Below are positions 12,601-23,850 of a DNA stretch of 64,000 nucleotides, one piece after another. This stretch comes from Sanguinoderma infundibulare. Its lineage: Eukaryota > Basidiomycota > Agaricomycetes > Polyporales > Polyporaceae. The stretch spans positions 1,178,001-1,242,000 of the forward strand of contig JAVLRN010000010.1 in the NCBI GenBank assembly GCA_032821775.1, in the 5' to 3' direction. The notes under the pieces are model-generated. The model saw nothing but the letters and a program-made list of their open reading frames with translations. It made no database searches and had not been told where the DNA came from. Each line of letters opens with the position of its first letter. The first letter of the stretch is position 1. Both the position numbers and the translations under genes were made by a program.

Positions 12601-13602
12601 GCATTGAGTGCGCCGTTGTGTCCCGCTGAAGGAGAGAGAAGTATCGTACATGCCGCGCCGGTAGACGTCCAAGTACGTTTGCTTTAACTCGTTTGGTTCA
12701 CAGGAATGCAGGGCTGACCGCCGTTCACGTTGATTGTTAGACAAGACATTCATGATTTAACGCATATTTATTGCTGCGGCATTCGCTTTCCCGTTCTATA
12801 ATTCCCATACCTTACAGCTGAGTCGTTCTCTTCATCATCGATATCCCACTCCGCACCTTCGAGTAGTACTGTACATACGCCCCGGTTCACGGTAACCGTG
12901 GTCTCGTAAAAGCCACCCACCCCCCACGCTCCCTTGTCTTCGGTCGTCTTTGCATAACACCTTTCATACGTGCAAATCCTTATCCCCATCCGCCGCATAT
13001 ACGCCATACGCCCGTCCTACGTCGCATATTTACTGACTGCATCCGATCTGAACTATCGACTCCCGTCCCGACACTGCGCTGTTCATGATACCTGCTCAAG
13101 TTGTATCCGTCTGCTTTTCAGCCCTGGACCGTGTCTGACGGTCTCGTTGCCTGGTCGGCTCATGTGATTAGGCAGTCTCATCCTATGCCATGATCGATTG
13201 ATCCGTAATTTCGTGTCCAACAACTTGAACTTCATCTTGTTGACGACAGACGATAGACCAACGTTTACAGCCATCGACGAGTCATGTGCATGTTTTGCAG
13301 GGCGGTCCCCTGCGTACTTGTGTACACGTTTAGAATTCGAACTGTTTGCCAAGTACATACGACGCGTAGCCGTAGCCTCGGCTGACCTCAGCTTTTGGCG
13401 GTAATCTGCCAATTCCGGCAACTCTCTATCGAGCGTGGTCATGTAGAGTTCGCTGGGCAAAGCTGCCTCGCCCGCTGTGGCCGGAGACTGACCGTTGGCA
13501 TGCTATACTGCGGCGAAACCTATGTATCGCATCGCGGCGGTAATCTCTCATACATAGGGCGTGTCGAAACCTGGTAAGCGCGACCCCAACTTCAACTTGA
13601 AC
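12601..13602. other. Intergenic; start of the first DUF6593 duplication unit
   Basis: No gene is seen between the Uds1 stop and the first DUF6593 start. From about 13345 the sequence matches the 5' flank of the second unit (15477-15537 and 15925-16030), for example the shared core cctcggctga.c.cag.ttttggcggt.atctgcc, so this is duplicated flanking DNA. Confidence 0.6.
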
Positions 13603-14537
13603 ATGAACGTCAGTTTCGTCTCCGCAGGCCCGTTCAATTCCAAAGTGATCAATAACGCTTCTGGGGACGTACTGTTCCACGTGGAAAACCCTTGGAGACT
13701 TTCTCCGAAGACGTACGACGACCGTCTGGACGGCACGACGGAAGGTCGTCGGTGTGTACGAGCGGAATTGGGGGAGGAACAAGGTGGTGTACTTGGGCGA
13801 AAGCATGCGGCTCGCCGAATGGCTGCCAAAGGAGAGCAAATCGTCGAAGTCAGCCGTCATCTTCTTACATCAATAGGACGAGTCTGACGTACCTGCTCAT
13901 GCTCTTTCGCAGCTCGAGGACGTTCGTAGCCCCGAACAATAAGGCGTACACATGGAAGCTGGGTCCTGGAGGCACATGGAAGGTGAGTCGCCTACCAACG
14001 CGTAAAGTTCTCGATCACGATGGGTGACATACCGCCCGTCGTTATGTGCAATCCTGCCCGTGATTGCTCGTATAGCTCGTTGGCTCCGCGACACAAGCTG
14101 CGATAGCGGAGTCGCGCTATATGATCTCCTCACGCGCAGTGCGACACATCAGCATCGGCGTGGGCGCGGAGCTGGTCCCATTCCTCGATGCCGTCATTCT
14201 TTCATACCTCATTTGCGAAGACAAGCGACGCCATTTCTCTGACCAGCAGGGGAGCGATATCGGAGAATTTCCCAAAGAGGCCTGGCAGGCCGAATACGAA
14301 GCTACGGGTGATGCACTCGAAGCGGTTATCGACGCCCTCACTGAAATTGACGACGTGATTGCACTAGTTCATGCTGATCATGGTGCTGGTGCCAGTGCCA
14401 GTGCCGGGATGGGAGGTCACTCCGGCCATGGAGGAGGCCATGGTGGAGATGGTGGAAGCTACGGAGGAGATGGTGGAGGTTATGGAGGTGGTGGATGCTT
14501 TGGGGGAGATGGTGGAGGCTGTGGGGGAGGGCATTGA
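13603..14537 (+). pseudogene. DUF6593 gene, copy A (1-bp frameshift)
   Basis: Three exons align with the intact copy at 16080-17077: 13603..13848, 13913..13982 (70 nt) and 14076..14537. Exon 1 is 246 nt here but 245 nt in the intact copy. The extra base is in the T run at 13700-13702 (gactttct versus gacttct). It shifts the frame after residue 33, so the end of exon 1 and exon 2 are not read correctly. Exons 2 and 3, the splice sites and the Gly-rich tail remain intact, so the lesion is recent or an assembly error. DUF6593 proteins are small proteins of basidiomycetes; I know no function. Confidence 0.75.
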
Positions 14538-14890
14538 GGCAAAATGACATGCATACGGGAAGTAACAGTGGTTACGACAGCGCGGCGATGCCCCGCATCA
14601 GAGCGATCGGATGAGAACGCGTTCATGTTACCTATCGACCGACATCAGCAGTGGGATAACAAGAAGATAGACAAGGAGATGTATCCCCTCTAACGAATCG
14701 AGTGTGGCAGATGGTCAGCAGATCGGACGCTGTTCAGTCTGCCAAGAGCGCATCAAGGACGCCCATGGATGACCGCGTAAAGTAGTGGACGTAGGGATCC
14801 AAGCTGGGATCCTTTCATACTTCAAGGTGCTTCCATCCTCGTCATAACCCTCGTATTCCCCGGAGCAGGATTCTTCCCCACCTACTCCAG

Positions 14891-15240
14891 ATGAACGTCA
14901 GTTTCGCCTCCCCTGAACTCTGCGGTGATCGATAATGCTACTGGACGACTACTCTTCATGGTCGAGACACCAACACCTCCAGGCGCTGTAAAGCACGTTA
15001 AAACTATCGTCTATGAGCACAGACAAATAGTCGAGGTGTTCGACCAACACTTGGGGTGCGATAGGATGTCCGCTCGGAGAATGACAATACGCGTCAGCGA
15101 GTAACTGCCAAAGAGAAGCTGGAGGTCTAGGTCAGTTTATATAAATTGATAATATAAAGAATGGCTCACCATGCGCCTGGCCGTCGTGCATCTGGGACGC
15201 ACTGTCGACAGCTCGAGATTATTCGTGGCTCCGAATGGTA
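14891..15240 (+). pseudogene. DUF6593 gene, copy C (8-bp deletion and nonsense codon)
   Basis: The sequence matches the intact gene at 17846-18514, starting with the same ATG and first residues (MNVSFAS). It lacks 8 bases after position 14908 (tcgcctcccctgaac against tcgcctcccccgacccactgaac), which shifts the frame. The conserved Trp of the exon-1 end (SEWLPK) is replaced by TAA at 15102-15104. The exon-2 start (ctcgagattattcgtggctc) survives, then similarity fades. No third exon is found. Two independent lesions make this a pseudogene with good confidence. Confidence 0.85.
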
Positions 15241-16079
15241 GGGCATTATGATACGCGGCCACAGTAGTGGGGGTGGGGGACGCTGGCCTGCCCAACTCGC
15301 ATCATGGCGTTTAAACTCCGACCGCTACATATCTTATCTTATCTTGTTGACGAGCAATGCACTAAGCCTTTTTGAACATCCTTTGCCAAATCCCTCCACA
15401 TACGCCCCACTGTGCATGATCCATAATAGCCCGGCAAGGTTCGTCAGGTGTAATTTATTGAACCGAGGTCCAGAATGGACACGCGTAGCCTCGGCTGATC
15501 CCAGTTTTTGGCGGTGATCTGCCGATTCCAGGAACCAGGTATCGGTTACTTACCGTACTCGACCGCGGGGTACCTCACGCTGCGGGCGATGGGAAGCTCA
15601 CGATGGTACGATATCTAAGACAGCGCGGCGATCCAGGTCAGCCTCGGGCATTTGCAGCATATAGGTCTCTTCAGGCCCAGGAGACAAAGGAATATCGAGA
15701 TAGGATCGGCGCTGGCTACACGGGGTAGGGCTGTCCCTCGTGGCATGCATTGATTGCTTCCACAGGAGTCCTCAAAAGCAAAGCACACGTTCAAATGGAT
15801 ATCGGATGACCAGACTCATTCTACTCATATGTGGCCATCAGAGACCCCTGAACTCTGTACGACAAGAGACAAGAGATGAGAACAGTCTCAGGAATAAGCT
15901 GCAATAACGCAGCACTGGGACATCCATCGAACGTGGCTATGCAGAGTTCGTTGGGCAAAGATGCTTCTCACGCTGTGGCCGGATACAGATGCTATGCTGC
16001 GGCAAAAGCTATGCATCGCATCGCGGGCGTGCCGAGTTGCGGAGTGCCTGGTAAGCGCGACCCCAACTTGAACTTGAAC
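15241..16079. other. Spacer between DUF6593 units with a second-unit-specific insertion
   Basis: 15280-15440 resembles 18720-18890, the spacer after the second unit (shared text such as gcgtttaaactccga and caaatccctccacata). 15540-15920 has no counterpart in the first unit and appears as an insertion of about 380 bp in the 5' flank of copy B. No gene was found. Confidence 0.55.
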
Positions 16080-17077
16080 ATGAACGTCAGTTTCGTCTCC
16101 GCAGACCCATTCAACTCCAAAGTGATCGACGACGCTTCTGGGGACGTACTCTTCGAGGTGGAAACGCCTTCGAGACTTCTCCGGAGACGTACGACAACCG
16201 TCTGGACTGCGCGACGGAAGGTCGTCGGCGTGTACGAGCGGAATTGGGGGAGGAACAAGGTGGTGTACTTGGGCGAAAGCAGGCGGCTCGCCGAATGGCT
16301 GCCAAAGGAGAGCAAATCGTCGAGGTCAGCCGTTATCTCCCTACATCAATAGGACGGGTGTGACCTACCTGGTTCTCCTCATCCACAGCTCGAGGACGTT
16401 CATAGCCCCGAACAATAAGGCGTACACATGGAAGCTGGGTCCTGGAGGCACATGGAAGGTGAGTCGCCTACCAACGCGTAAAGTTCTCGATCACGATGGG
16501 TGACATACCGCCCGTCGTTACGTGCAATCCCTGCTCGCGATGGCCCATGCAGCTCGTTGACTCCGCGACACAAGCTGCGATAGCGCAGTCACGCTATACG
16601 ACCCGTGGCGTCTCCTCGCACGCAGTTCGACACATCGGCATCGACGTGGGCGCAGAGCTCATCCCGTTCCTCGACGCCGTCATTCTTTCATACCTCATTT
16701 GCGAAGACGAGCGACGGGACTCCTCGGACCGGCATGCGAGCGATATCGGAGACTTTCCCAAGGAGGCCTGGCAGGCCGAACACGTAGTTTTGGATGCTGG
16801 ACTCCAAGCGGCTGTCATCGCCACCGCTGGAATTGCCGACGCGAGCGCGCCAGTTCATGCTGAGGCCAACGCCGATCATGGTGCTGGTGCCAGTGCCAGT
16901 GCCAGTGTCGGGATGGGAGGCGACTCCGGCAATGGTCATGGCACTGATGCGGACCCGGGACCCGATAGTAGTCTAGGAGCGAGTGCCATTGGCGATGGAG
17001 GAGGCTATGGAGCAGATGGTGGAGGCTACGGAGCAGATGCTGGAGGCTATGGGGGAGATGCTGGCGTTGGTGAATGA
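16080..17077 (+). CDS. DUF6593-domain protein, copy B (intact)
   Basis: Exons 16080..16324, 16389..16458 and 16553..17077 join in phase (introns after codon positions 2 and 3) to give 279 residues. The N-terminal half reads MNVSFVSADPFNSKVIDD, then DVLFEVETPSRLL, then VVGVYERNWGRNKVVYLG and RRLAEWLP, the beta-rich pattern of DUF6593. Exon 2 gives APNNKAYTWKLGPGGTW. Exon 3 holds the conserved end IDVGAELIPFLDAVILSYLI, followed by an Ala/Gly-rich tail with GGGYGAD repeats not seen in copies D and F. An upstream in-frame extension exists but copies A and B diverge there, so the ATG at 16080 is preferred. Function unknown. Confidence 0.85.
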
Positions 17078-17730
17078 GGAGCGTTCTTGAAGGTTTGCGT
17101 CAATGTTTCGTATAGGTTTTACATCGATTTTTGATCCTATGGACCATTTAATAAGTACTATATGAGTACTAGAACTCTGTAATGGGACCCAGCGTGTAAC
17201 TCACCATCACTCCCTATTTGATTCCCGTATTCAGTTTGCTTTCGGTGGAGGGAATTCGAGCAGCTCGAGAGTGCATTGAGGCAAAATGACATGCATACGG
17301 GCAGTAACGGTGGGTACGACAGGGCGGCGATGCCCCGCATGAGAGCGATCAGACGAGAACATGTTACCTATCGACCGATGTTAGCAGATGGATAGTAACA
17401 AGGAGATAGACAAGGAGATGCACTTGCTCTAAGGAATCCGGTGTGGCAGATGGTAAGCAGATCGGACGCCGTTCAGCCTGCCAAGAGCGCACCAAGGACG
17501 CCGGTAGATGGGTGCATAAAGTAGGCGACGTCGGCCACATCCAAGCTGGGATGCTTTCAAACAGCCCGGTGCAGCCCTCCCCGATATAACCCTCATATTT
17601 GTTGGTATTTGATTTGGACGCTTTACTTACGTATCTAATCTCTTTGCTATCTTTGCTCTTTGCGGCACAGCCGCACCTTGACATATGGACTACGCTCTCG
17701 GTACATGCCATTCTCTTTGTCTACTACATG

Positions 17731-17737
17731 TATAAAT
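17731..17737 (+). promoter_or_regulatory. TATA-like box of DUF6593 copy D
   Basis: TATAAAT lies 109 bp upstream of the ATG of copy D. This is an inference from sequence and distance only. Confidence 0.35.
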
Positions 17738-17845
17738 ACTGGTGTCTCTGGCTCTGTAATGGCATCCTACTTGCACTCGCTTCTCTCTCTCGGTGTCAAC
17801 TCCAACAATATTCCCCGGAGCAGGATTCTTCGCCGCCTATTCCAG

Positions 17846-18514
17846 ATGAACGTCAGTTTCGCCTCCCCCGACCCACTGAACTCTGCGGTGATCGATAATG
17901 CTACTGGACGATTGCTCTTCGTGGTCGAGACGCCAACGCCTCCAGACAATGGGAAGCGCGTTACGACTATCTTCAATGAGGACAGACAGATAGTCGGGGT
18001 GTTGGACCAAGACTTGGGGCGCGATAGGGTGTCCGTTCGGGGAAGGACGATGCGCGTCAGCGAGTGGTTGCCGAAGAAAAGCTGGATGTCTAGGTCAGTT
18101 AGAGATTGCTGATAACATAAACAATGGCTCACCGTGACCCTGGTCGTCGTGCGTCGGGGACGCATCTACAGCTCGAGACTATTCGTGGCTCCGGATGGTA
18201 GGGAATACCTGTGGAAACACGGGTTGGGAGAATGCAGTCAGGTGAGCAGCATCACACTTTAGAGTTACGGCGCTTTCTGAATTTCATCAACGCAATGCAA
18301 ATGCGGCTGCGTTCATAAACAGCTCATCGAGACCCGAACACAGGGAATGGCGGCGGATGCGTATCAATCCGCCATCAGCGTGGGCCCGAGCCTGGTCCCC
18401 TTCCTTGACATGGTTCTTCTCTTGTTCCTCGTTTGCAACGAAGAGCGGAATGGGAAGAATAGTTTCACAGACGCCGTGGTGGATTTCATAACGGACGTAG
18501 CATTTTGCATGTAA
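17846..18514 (+). CDS. DUF6593-domain protein, copy D (intact)
   Basis: Exons 17846..18093, 18172..18241 (70 nt) and 18323..18514 give 169 residues, a usual size for the family. Visible blocks are MNVSFASPDPLNSAVIDNAT, LLFVVETPTPP, TTIFNEDRQIVGVLDQDLG and RTMRVSEWLP in exon 1, LFVAPDGREYLWKHG in exon 2, and ISVGPSLVPFLDMVLLLFLV in exon 3. Both introns sit at the same sites and phases as in copies B and F. The gene forms a pair with copy B; the same pair, both members broken, makes up the first unit (copies A and C). No function is known to me. Confidence 0.85.
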
Positions 18515-18883
18515 CTGGGAACATCTAGAGGAGGCGCATAAGTAAAGCTTGCCAGGCGCAACTTGATCGAACGTTTTCATGGACTTGCCAATTCATTAGC
18601 CACATAATTATTTGCATTGAGTCCAGACATACCAATATCGTGGATTATCCACAGCGATCATCAGCGTGCGTCGCTCGGCGAAGCCGGTCGTCAAGTACTT
18701 AGTCCGAGTAGGACTCAGGACGCAGGGGTGCCCAATTCGCACACAGCGTTTAAACTCCGACTGCTATCTTATCTTATCTCGTTGACTAGCAATGCACTAG
18801 CAATGGATGCGGTTCAAGCCTCGTTGAACTTGAACATCCTCTGCCAAATCCCTCCACATAGGCCCCGCTGTGCATAATACATA

Positions 18884-19589
18884 ATGGCCAGCCAGGTGCT
18901 TCGGGGCAAGCCGTATAGGATTGCATCACGCTTTCCGAGGAAGTTCACTGGTCGTGACTGTACATCCGTTGCCTATGCGTTGAAAAGCTTCTGGTTCTCA
19001 TCTGGTTCTCATCGGACATGGCCCACGCTGACCGCCGTCAGTTTCCTCTCCGATATCCCCTTCAACTCCGTCGTCATGGACACTCTCTCAGGCAACATTC
19101 TCTACGAGATCTCGACGCCAATTACTATGTCTGGAGCCCACGGCTCCAGTTCGGGCAAGGTGATCTGCCGCGGACAGACTAGGAAGCTTTTCGAGTGGAT
19201 GCCCGAGAAGACATGATCGAGGTAAGTTTGCGGTAGTTGACATATTGAAAAATACTGATGGGTTGAATCATACCAGTTCCGAGTCGACCGGAGACTCATC
19301 GTGCCTAATGGAAGGGGTATAAGAGGTGCTAGCGTGGCAGTTTGAAGGTACGGGCAGGTACACCCTCCTATTCCCGCCTCCTGTCCGCTCACTTCACATC
19401 TTTAATCAATTTCTCGGCCACCGTTCGCGCCATACAGGTACACGTTACGGCGGCATCTACAGAGATCGCCCGCGTCCGATGAGTGTAGACATACGGCCCG
19501 AGGCGATACTCATCCTAGACTCAGTTGTGCTCCCGTTCCTCCAGTGGCCCCGTCATCACGACATCTTCAGTGTCGCCTCCTTAGCGTAA
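18884..19589 (+). pseudogene. DUF6593 gene, copy E (nonsense codon, internal loss)
   Basis: Family features are visible: SFLSDIPFNSVVMDTLSGNI and LYEISTPI in the first part, then RGQTRKLFEWMPEK, then after an intron-like gap RLIVPNGRG, and finally SVDIRPEAILILDSVVLPFL in a third block ending at 19589. The central strand corresponding to TTIFNEDRQIVGVLDQ of copy D is missing. A TGA at 19214-19216 stands where other copies have a Trp or similar residue just before the first donor. The splice context is partly kept. It could be a divergent gene if an unseen splice avoids the stop, but a pseudogene is more likely. Confidence 0.6.
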
Positions 19590-19950
19590 TGTGGGCTGTC
19601 ACAGTGAGTTCTGTGCTTATGTGGCGTATCGTGAGACGAGTTGCACTGAGTTGGCTCCTTCCAAGCGTTTGACTTCTTTGGCCATCCCCCTCTCCAGTTT
19701 AATGCGTCGTAACTTCCAAAAGCTGGAATGCAAACGAAAAACGCAGAAGGCGTTCCCTTCTAGGGCCGAACTTCGAAGAATCGTTCATCCGGCTTCATGG
19801 ACACGAACCCCGAGCTTGGCTGCCATAGTCTGGACCCAGATCCTGACATTCTGTCATTGACGATTCTATCTCCGTCCTCCTGAACCCAGATAAGGAGAGT
19901 CAGCCTTCGTTTACAGGAGCCCTAGCGTCCCTTGGAACTGTGCATGCACC

Positions 19951-20693
19951 ATGGTCGCCGTGGACGACTCGAAGCCACTCAACATCACCTTCTCTCGCGA
20001 CGCTTTCAACTCCACGATCACCGACACAGCCACCGGGAAGCTCCTCTACGAGGTCAAGACGCCCTTCAAGCTGGGAGGTAGCTTGACGACGCTCCGAGAT
20101 GCGCATAAGAGGGTCGTCGGATTATACCAGCATCGCGTTATCGGCCACGACGACGTGACGTACAAGGGCTCGACACAGCGTGTCTCCAAGTGGCTGCCGC
20201 GTGGCGGCTGGTTCTCAAGGTGGGCGAGTGGTTCATGTATTGGATCAGGCTTCGAGCTGAGAGAGCGCCGCGCAGCTCAAGGAGGTACACCGCTCCCAAT
20301 GGAAAAATCTACAAATGGCAGCACAAGTGTACGGCGTCACTCAAGGTGAGCGCCGGACGTCCCCTCTCTGCCCCCCACCCCCCGGGTTTCGTCCTTGCTA
20401 GGCCGCGATATTTACCGCTATTTGCGCGCATATAGCTCATCGACTTAGAGACTCAGGTTACCGTCGCGGAGTCACATTCTGCGAGTTTCGGCCTGTTTTT
20501 CTATAAGAGGAGGGACCTGAACATCGACGTGGGCCCTGAGCTGCAACCATACTTGGACACGGTCGTGCTATCGTACCTCATATGCGAGGCGGAGCGGGAG
20601 AGAATCCAGTCGCGACCGTCTCAGTCCTCCTTCCCGTCATCTCCCCCATCCTCCCCGCCTTCGGCTACTGCCACGGAATCCAGTGAATTTTGA
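19951..20693 (+). CDS. DUF6593-domain protein, copy F (intact)
   Basis: Exons 19951..20219, 20276..20345 (70 nt) and 20436..20693 give 198 residues. Exon 1 reads LNITFSRDAFNSTITDTATG, LLYEVKTPFKLGG, then RVVGLYQHRVIGHDDVTYKG and RVSKWLPRGGWFSR. Exon 2 gives RYTAPNGKIYKWQHK and exon 3 NIDVGPELQPYLDTVVLSYL, then a Ser/Pro-rich tail. It is the most divergent intact member and does not share flanks with the A/C and B/D units. Intron positions and phases are identical to the other copies. The start at 19951 leaves a 10-residue lead before the conserved region. Confidence 0.87.
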
Positions 20694-21180
20694 CCGGGTA
20701 CGCTTTTTCTCATCCTCGGAGAAAATAATTCGAGGTCTAATTTATTGAACAGTAGCGTTCTTGCATATAACGACTACTAGGACGTTCGCACGACTTTGGT
20801 GGCGCATTTCATCCGGACGTCGCTTTCATGTTAGGGTCGGGATAGCATTCTATGCAAGTCCAGCTTAGTATTATTGTACTTTTGCATCTGCACGGATGCT
20901 TGTGCGTCAACGGATTCGGCGTCCCCTTCAATTCAAGTTGCAGAGCTCGCCACGTGTATAGCCCCGACTAGGTAGACATTTATTTAAAATTCTCTGAATA
21001 ACGTTGTAACACTGAGGGTTTTATATGTTCGATCGATGGCCGAACCTCGAGGAACCTCGGCGCGCCTCAGCTGTAGGCATACGCCTGCCATATTTACTCT
21101 GGACGGTTCTAAATGCATAGGGTTCAACAAGGCCGAGTGCATGGGCATACATAAGTTATAGCATAATGGTGAATTAGGAG
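20694..21180. other. Intergenic between convergent genes
   Basis: Nothing recognisable; it holds the 3' ends of DUF6593 copy F (plus strand) and the terpene synthase (minus strand). Confidence 0.5.
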
Positions 21181-22527
21181 CTAGACCACCCGGCTATCTG
21201 TATTCTCACACGGCGACGACAGCTTCGCCAGCTCATCCTCCATCACCAGGATCTCCACCTCCTTCTGACGTAATCCTTCCTTTCCTTCCTTCTTTGGTAT
21301 GAGCGGAACCATGCCCGTCTCTGCATACTCCAGGCCGCGATCCCCAAAGTACCTCCCGCATTCGAAAGACCAGCACCAACCGGCACGGCGCACGGTGCCC
21401 AAGTGGTCGAGAAATTGGTGCAGGTATCCGTACGCGTCGGCGTCGAATGAGGCTTTCAGGTCCTCGAGGCAGGCCATGTACCTGGCTTCCAGCTCTGCGG
21501 CGAGAGACTCGAGCCAGCGGACGGCAGCGTCGTAGTCGACCCCTTGATGATGCATCACGATGGTAATGATGTTGAACTGGGCGATGCCCGTGGCCTGCTC
21601 GCGGTTGTAGGACACAACATCCTGTCGTGCATGGCAAACAAACTTAGGTCAGTACTACTGGTTCGCACCACGCGCGGGGCGTTCATGACACTCGAACTCA
21701 CATTGTCGATGATGATCAAGTCACACCCGAGGTCGACTAGCTCTATCAGCTTCGGATCGGTGTAGACCTCATCCGCCATGGAGAATCCAAGTTCACCAAT
21801 CGCGTACGAGCAGCGCACGGCCGCACTCTCCCGACGGATTCGTAGGTAGTTGTCGATGTCGATGACTTCGGTGCGTTCCCGTTCCTGGGCCTCTTCGGCC
21901 AGGGCATTCAGATAGTTCGTGAGCGAGGCGACGAAGTGCTTCGCGCCCTGGGGCGTCGCGGACCGTAGTCCTCTCTCCCAGAACCTAGCCGTCACAGTAC
22001 GCGTGCATTTTCAGTATGCGAGCGGAGGTTCTCAGACAGAATGAGAACGTACTGCCTAACGAGTTCACCGAGAACAATTTCATTCGCAGGACGCGGGACG
22101 TCAGGATGGTGAAGAGCATCGAGACAGATGTCGACCATCTGACGGACGACCGGTGCAGCCTCGACGTCCGTGTACTCGTCGATGACGTACGATATGTTGT
22201 TCAGATCGACGCTTGTTCGGAGGTGTTCTAGAGGGACAGGTATGAGCAACTAACAGCACAGACATGAGACCTGAAAGCATACGTACCACGGGATGCGTCG
22301 GGGAGCATCAAAGCCGATAGGAGACCCGGCTTGCAGAGTTCGATTGCATACTGGGAGCGGGTATTGAATGGTGCGAGGGAGCGAAACCATGTGTTCGCTT
22401 CTTCAACGACCTCCTCGTAGAAAGGGCTGATCCTGCGTTTCCAGGGCCAACTGGAGAGCAAGTTGGGGATACGAAGGAGGGTGGGAGAGAGGTCGCCGGA
22501 GGGAGAGGTGGAGTGCGTGACAGCCAT
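21181..22527 (-). CDS. Class I terpene synthase (sesquiterpene synthase type)
   Basis: Exons complement(22287..22527, 22053..22227, 21702..21984, 21181..21621) give 379 residues, a normal length for the family. The metal-binding aspartate motif is DEYTD at residues 97-101. The NSE motif N-D-V-V-S-Y-N-R-E at 233-241 is complete only after removing the third intron, which falls just after its Asn. The Arg-Tyr pair near the C-terminus is present (SFECGRYFG). These residues bind the Mg-diphosphate of farnesyl (or geranyl) diphosphate, whose ionisation starts cyclisation in the cytosol. A TATATAAA box lies 72 bp upstream. Product specificity cannot be read from the sequence. Neighbouring oxidoreductase and P450 genes suggest a biosynthetic cluster. 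Confidence 0.93.
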
Positions 22528-22598
22528 TGCGGTTGTTGTTGAGTGTACTGGTCCTTTGCTCGTTAAGAGGCTTGGTGACCATGGAGAGGTCGATAGAG

Positions 22599-22606
22599 TT
22601 TATATA
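22599..22606 (-). promoter_or_regulatory. TATA box of the terpene synthase gene
   Basis: TATATAAA on the minus strand, 72 bp upstream of the ATG, is in a good position for a core promoter of a regulated gene. Confidence 0.45.
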
Positions 22607-22639
22607 TCTTTTGAGCAAGCGTCCGTGTTAATCGAGAGA

Positions 22640-22790
22640 GTCAGAACGTCGTCATAAAAGCTTACCTTCATCGGTATCCTGATCGGAATGAAACTTATGG
22701 AGAGGACTAAGAGGATCAAGCGCGAGAGGCATGGCCGCCACAGCGACGCCTCCGCGGCATTCCGGTGCACGGTCGACTGCCATTCTCTGG
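22640..22790. repeat. Degenerate third copy of the repeat block found near 32.5 and 52.2 kb
   Basis: The text around 22712-22775 (cgcgagaggcatggccgccacagcgacgcctccgcggc in spaced agreement) resembles 32568-32618 and the reverse complement of 52145-52200. Identity falls off on both sides. Confidence 0.4.
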
Positions 22791-23424
22791 AAGAAACCTG
22801 CTCCATACCTCACGACTCGGACAATGTTTTCTGAAGGGAAGCGAGTCGTTTGCTCCCTTCCTCTGCCACTGTAGGATGGGCCGGCACCAGCGGTTATTGA
22901 ACCCACTCCAGTACAGCGGCTGTTGATGTGCAGATGGAAGCCTGGGCGTTACAAAGGGACCGTGTTGAGGTATATTTCACTGCTTCTCCTTCTATTCCTT
23001 GCTTACATCATGGTCCGACTCAGAGCGCTCGGGTATAAGCGCCCAAAGGCGCTTCGCTCTCGCAAGGGGCTTCGACCGGTTCCCTTCGCGCCCACGCAGA
23101 TCTGCACCGGCATACTCGCCTTCTGTTCGCGGAAGGTGGTGAGTTTTCTGGGGCGCCCCGACCACCAGGGCTCCATGCAAGTGTCAACTGTATACAATTC
23201 CATTCGCTATGGATGGCGCTAGTGTTACTGGTTCCAGCTCGCCGCCCTGCTCCGCGCCTCGTATCCGGAGGGTACAAATGGGATGTAGCACCAAGCCTGT
23301 TGGTCAGGTTGTGGTGCCACCAGTGACCTTGGCGTCCTCTTTCTTGGCCGGAATCCGAGTCACGTTGTTCGCCTGGGCAGGAGCATGTGGATTCGTATGC
23401 TGGACTCCTATGTCAGCGACGGGG

Positions 23425-23850
23425 TTTCTGGGACTGATGCGGCTCCAGAACTGGACAGCAGTCTAGGAGCGAGTGTCATGGGCGATTGTGGTGGCTATGG
23501 ATGAGACAGCGGAGGCTATGGGGGAGACGGTGGTGTTTCGTGGATGAGAAGCGCGTTCTTGACGACTTGCGTCATTGTTTTGCCTGGTTTTTGCACGGAC
23601 GTTTTTGATCCACTCGGAGTTGGTCGACGTTGTTTCCATGGACTGCTTGATATGTGTACTAGTATTATGTGATGGAAAATGAGCTTGCGACTCACCGTCG
23701 GACCCGAGTCGACTCCCAATTGCAGTGTCGGTCCTCGACGGAATTCTAGCGGCCCGACGATTCGCAAGGCTAGTCGCAAGTGCAAACTCGTCTACCTTGG
23801 GGAAGTAAATGCGGCAATGGTAGGGCTATGCCCCGCATGAGAGCGATGAG
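23425..23850 (+). pseudogene. DUF6593 3'-end relic (copy G)
   Basis: The segment matches the end of copy B and its downstream flank. It shares the core agtctaggagcgagtg, a decayed Gly-Tyr-rich tail with an in-frame TGA (tatggatgag), and the flank atgccccgcatgagagcgat at about 23829. Exons 1 and 2 are not found. The rest of 22528-24308 holds no gene I can support. Confidence 0.6.

Noticed and set aside
10918..12753. 611-codon minus-strand frame opposite the Uds1 gene
   Set aside because: Arg/Pro/His-rich antisense shadow without any motif; the plus strand holds the conserved Uds1 block and coiled coil.
22923..23222. 99-codon plus-strand frame with a hydrophobic stretch (SLLLLLFLAYIMVRL)
   Set aside because: A single hydrophobic run followed by a basic random-looking tail; no P450 or other motif follows, so a gene call is not supported.
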